This document shows positions 63,144 through 64,000 of a DNA stretch of 64,000 nucleotides, piece after piece (position 1 is the first letter of the stretch; each line of letters starts with the position of its first letter). Made by a program: the position numbers and the translations under genes. Below the pieces are notes generated by a model, which saw only the letters and a program-made list of their open reading frames with translations, was not told the origin of the DNA and made no database searches. The stretch comes from Spartobacteria bacterium. GTDB lineage: Bacteria > Verrucomicrobiota > Verrucomicrobiia > Chthoniobacterales > UBA10450. The stretch lies in contig PMTM01000008.1 of the NCBI GenBank assembly GCA_003167365.1, forward strand, positions 1 to 64,000, read 5' to 3'.

Positions 63144-64000
63144 ATCAGCTTCTTGCGGCGCCGGACGATTCTTCCAATGATGGCAGCGGATGGCGTGCCC
63201 GCTTTTTTCAGGAGTCGCAAGACCTTGTTAAGCGCGGATTCGGCAACGCAAAGAAGTAGCCCGCCACTGGTTTGAGCATCCGTGAAAAGAATTCTTTGCG
63301 GACGAGTAGCCGCGCGCCAATCAACGATCCGGTTCGCGGCAATCAAATTCTGCTCAGTTCCTCCGGGCACGCAATCCTGCGCGATAAGGTCGGCAATTGC
63401 CTGATCAATCATCGGCACACTCCCCGGATCGACCTCAGCGGAAACGCCGCTCGCCCGACACATCGAACTCAAATGACCCATCAACCCAAAACCGGTGATA
63501 TCCGTGGCCGCGCGGACCAAACGGCGCTCCGCAAGTTCGGCGCCGACCGAATTGATCGTGGACATAAGCGCGATCACTTTTCGTTCCAGTTTGCGCGAAG
63601 CCAGTCCACGTTTAATCCCCGTTGTCGCGATGCCGGTGCCCAGCGGTTTTGTTAGGACCAGAAAATCACCGGGGCGCGCGTTGGCATTGGTCATCATTTT
63701 TGCCGGATCGACAATTCCAGTGACAGCCATTCCGTAGATGGGCTCGGGCGCGCGAATGGTGTGGCCACCGATGACCGCGCAACCGGCCTCCGTCGCTTTA
63801 CTAAGACCGCCTCGCAAAATGGCGGCGACAATCTTTGGCGACAAAGTTTCTTGAGGAATTCCAACAATGTTCAGCGCACTAAGCGGACGCCCGCCCATGG
63901 CGAAAACATCGGAGAGAGCGTTGGTCGCGGCGATGGCGCCGTAGGAAAATGGATCGTCAACAATTGGCGTGAAGAAATCGACGGTTTGCACAAGGGCACG
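63128..64000 (-). CDS. selD: selenide, water dikinase SelD (N-terminus beyond the window)
   Basis: About 290 residues of the C-terminal part are inside; the frame is open at the right edge. TVDFFTPIVDDPFSYGAIAATNALSDVFAMGG, then AVIGGHTI and ITGFGLMGHL, and DAQTSGGLL are SelD blocks. SelD makes selenophosphate from selenide and ATP. The catalytic Cys or Sec and the lysine loop lie in the missing N-terminus, so it cannot be seen whether SelD is itself a selenoprotein. First of the run selD-selA-selB-addB-addA. Confidence 0.94.
   Translation of the reverse strand, partial: RALVQTVDFFTPIVDDPFSYGAIAATNALSDVFAMGGRPLSALNIVGIPQETLSPKIVAAILRGGLSKATEAGCAVIGGHTIRAPEPIYGMAVTGIVDPAKMMTNANARPGDFLVLTKPLGTGIATTGIKRGLASRKLERKVIALMSTINSVGAELAERRLVRAATDITGFGLMGHLSSMCRASGVSAEVDPGSVPMIDQAIADLIAQDCVPGGTEQNLIAANRIVDWRAATRPQRILFTDAQTSGGLLLCVAESALNKVLRLLKKAGTPSAAIIGRIVRRRKKLICMTR

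Noticed and set aside
1-64000. CRISPR array, rRNA operon or IS element
   Set aside because: No regularly spaced repeats, rRNA sequence or transposase with terminal repeats was found by reading; a repeat-finder could still reveal weak cases.

Overview
The window reads as chromosomal DNA of a Gram-negative, PVC-type bacterium, most likely Verrucomicrobiota. The hints are a PEP-CTERM sorted protein, an S8-like secreted peptidase with a verrucomicrobial/planctomycete look, TPR-bearing GT-C proteins, KDO transferase (so an LPS-type outer membrane), TolC proteins and a complete selenocysteine insertion set. This placement comes from gene style only; there is no rRNA gene to confirm it.

Layout. 1-6.4 kb: secreted PEP-CTERM protein, large S8-like peptidase, TMTC-like membrane protein with TPRs. 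6.6-12.2 kb: housekeeping genes (typA, yebC, rho), a methyltransferase and a frameshifted DUF4112 gene. 12.2-16.7 kb, minus strand: glnE, rhomboid protease, lipid-kinase-like protein. 16.8-20.2 kb, plus strand: AsmA-like protein, rsmD, waaA, then tRNA-Glu. 20.37-29.78 kb: an integrated island bounded by exact 28-bp copies of the 3' end of tRNA-Glu. It holds an integrase, an excisionase-like protein, a membrane-anchored Mrr-type nuclease, a DUF2971 protein, a membrane protein with three DcrB/PsbP-like repeats and an envelope-type operon of unknown role. 29.9-30.9 kb: CHAD protein.

31-53.6 kb is the most striking part: a sphingolipid and inositol-phosphate head-group region. It encodes a DEGS1-like sphingolipid delta-4 desaturase, a FA2H/Scs7-like fatty acid 2-hydroxylase, serine palmitoyltransferase, a CDP-alcohol phosphatidyltransferase, a GNAT protein that is a candidate bacterial ceramide synthase, a second CDP-alcohol phosphatidyltransferase fused to a degenerate nucleotidyltransferase, a radical SAM enzyme, an inositol-1-phosphate cytidylyltransferase-like protein, an SDR that could be the 3-ketosphinganine reductase, GT-C and other glycosyltransferases, a flippase, and an ABC/HlyD/TolC export operon. 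myo-Inositol-3-phosphate synthase follows at 52.5 kb. Together these could make myo-inositol-1-P, CDP-inositol and a ceramide that is desaturated and 2-hydroxylated, then join them into inositol phosphoceramide by a CDP-inositol route. That last step is inference.

53.6-64 kb, minus strand: an operon-like run selD (cut by the window end), selA, selB, addB-like, addA-like. Many co-directional genes overlap by ATGA/GTGA, and several convergent pairs share their stop codons.
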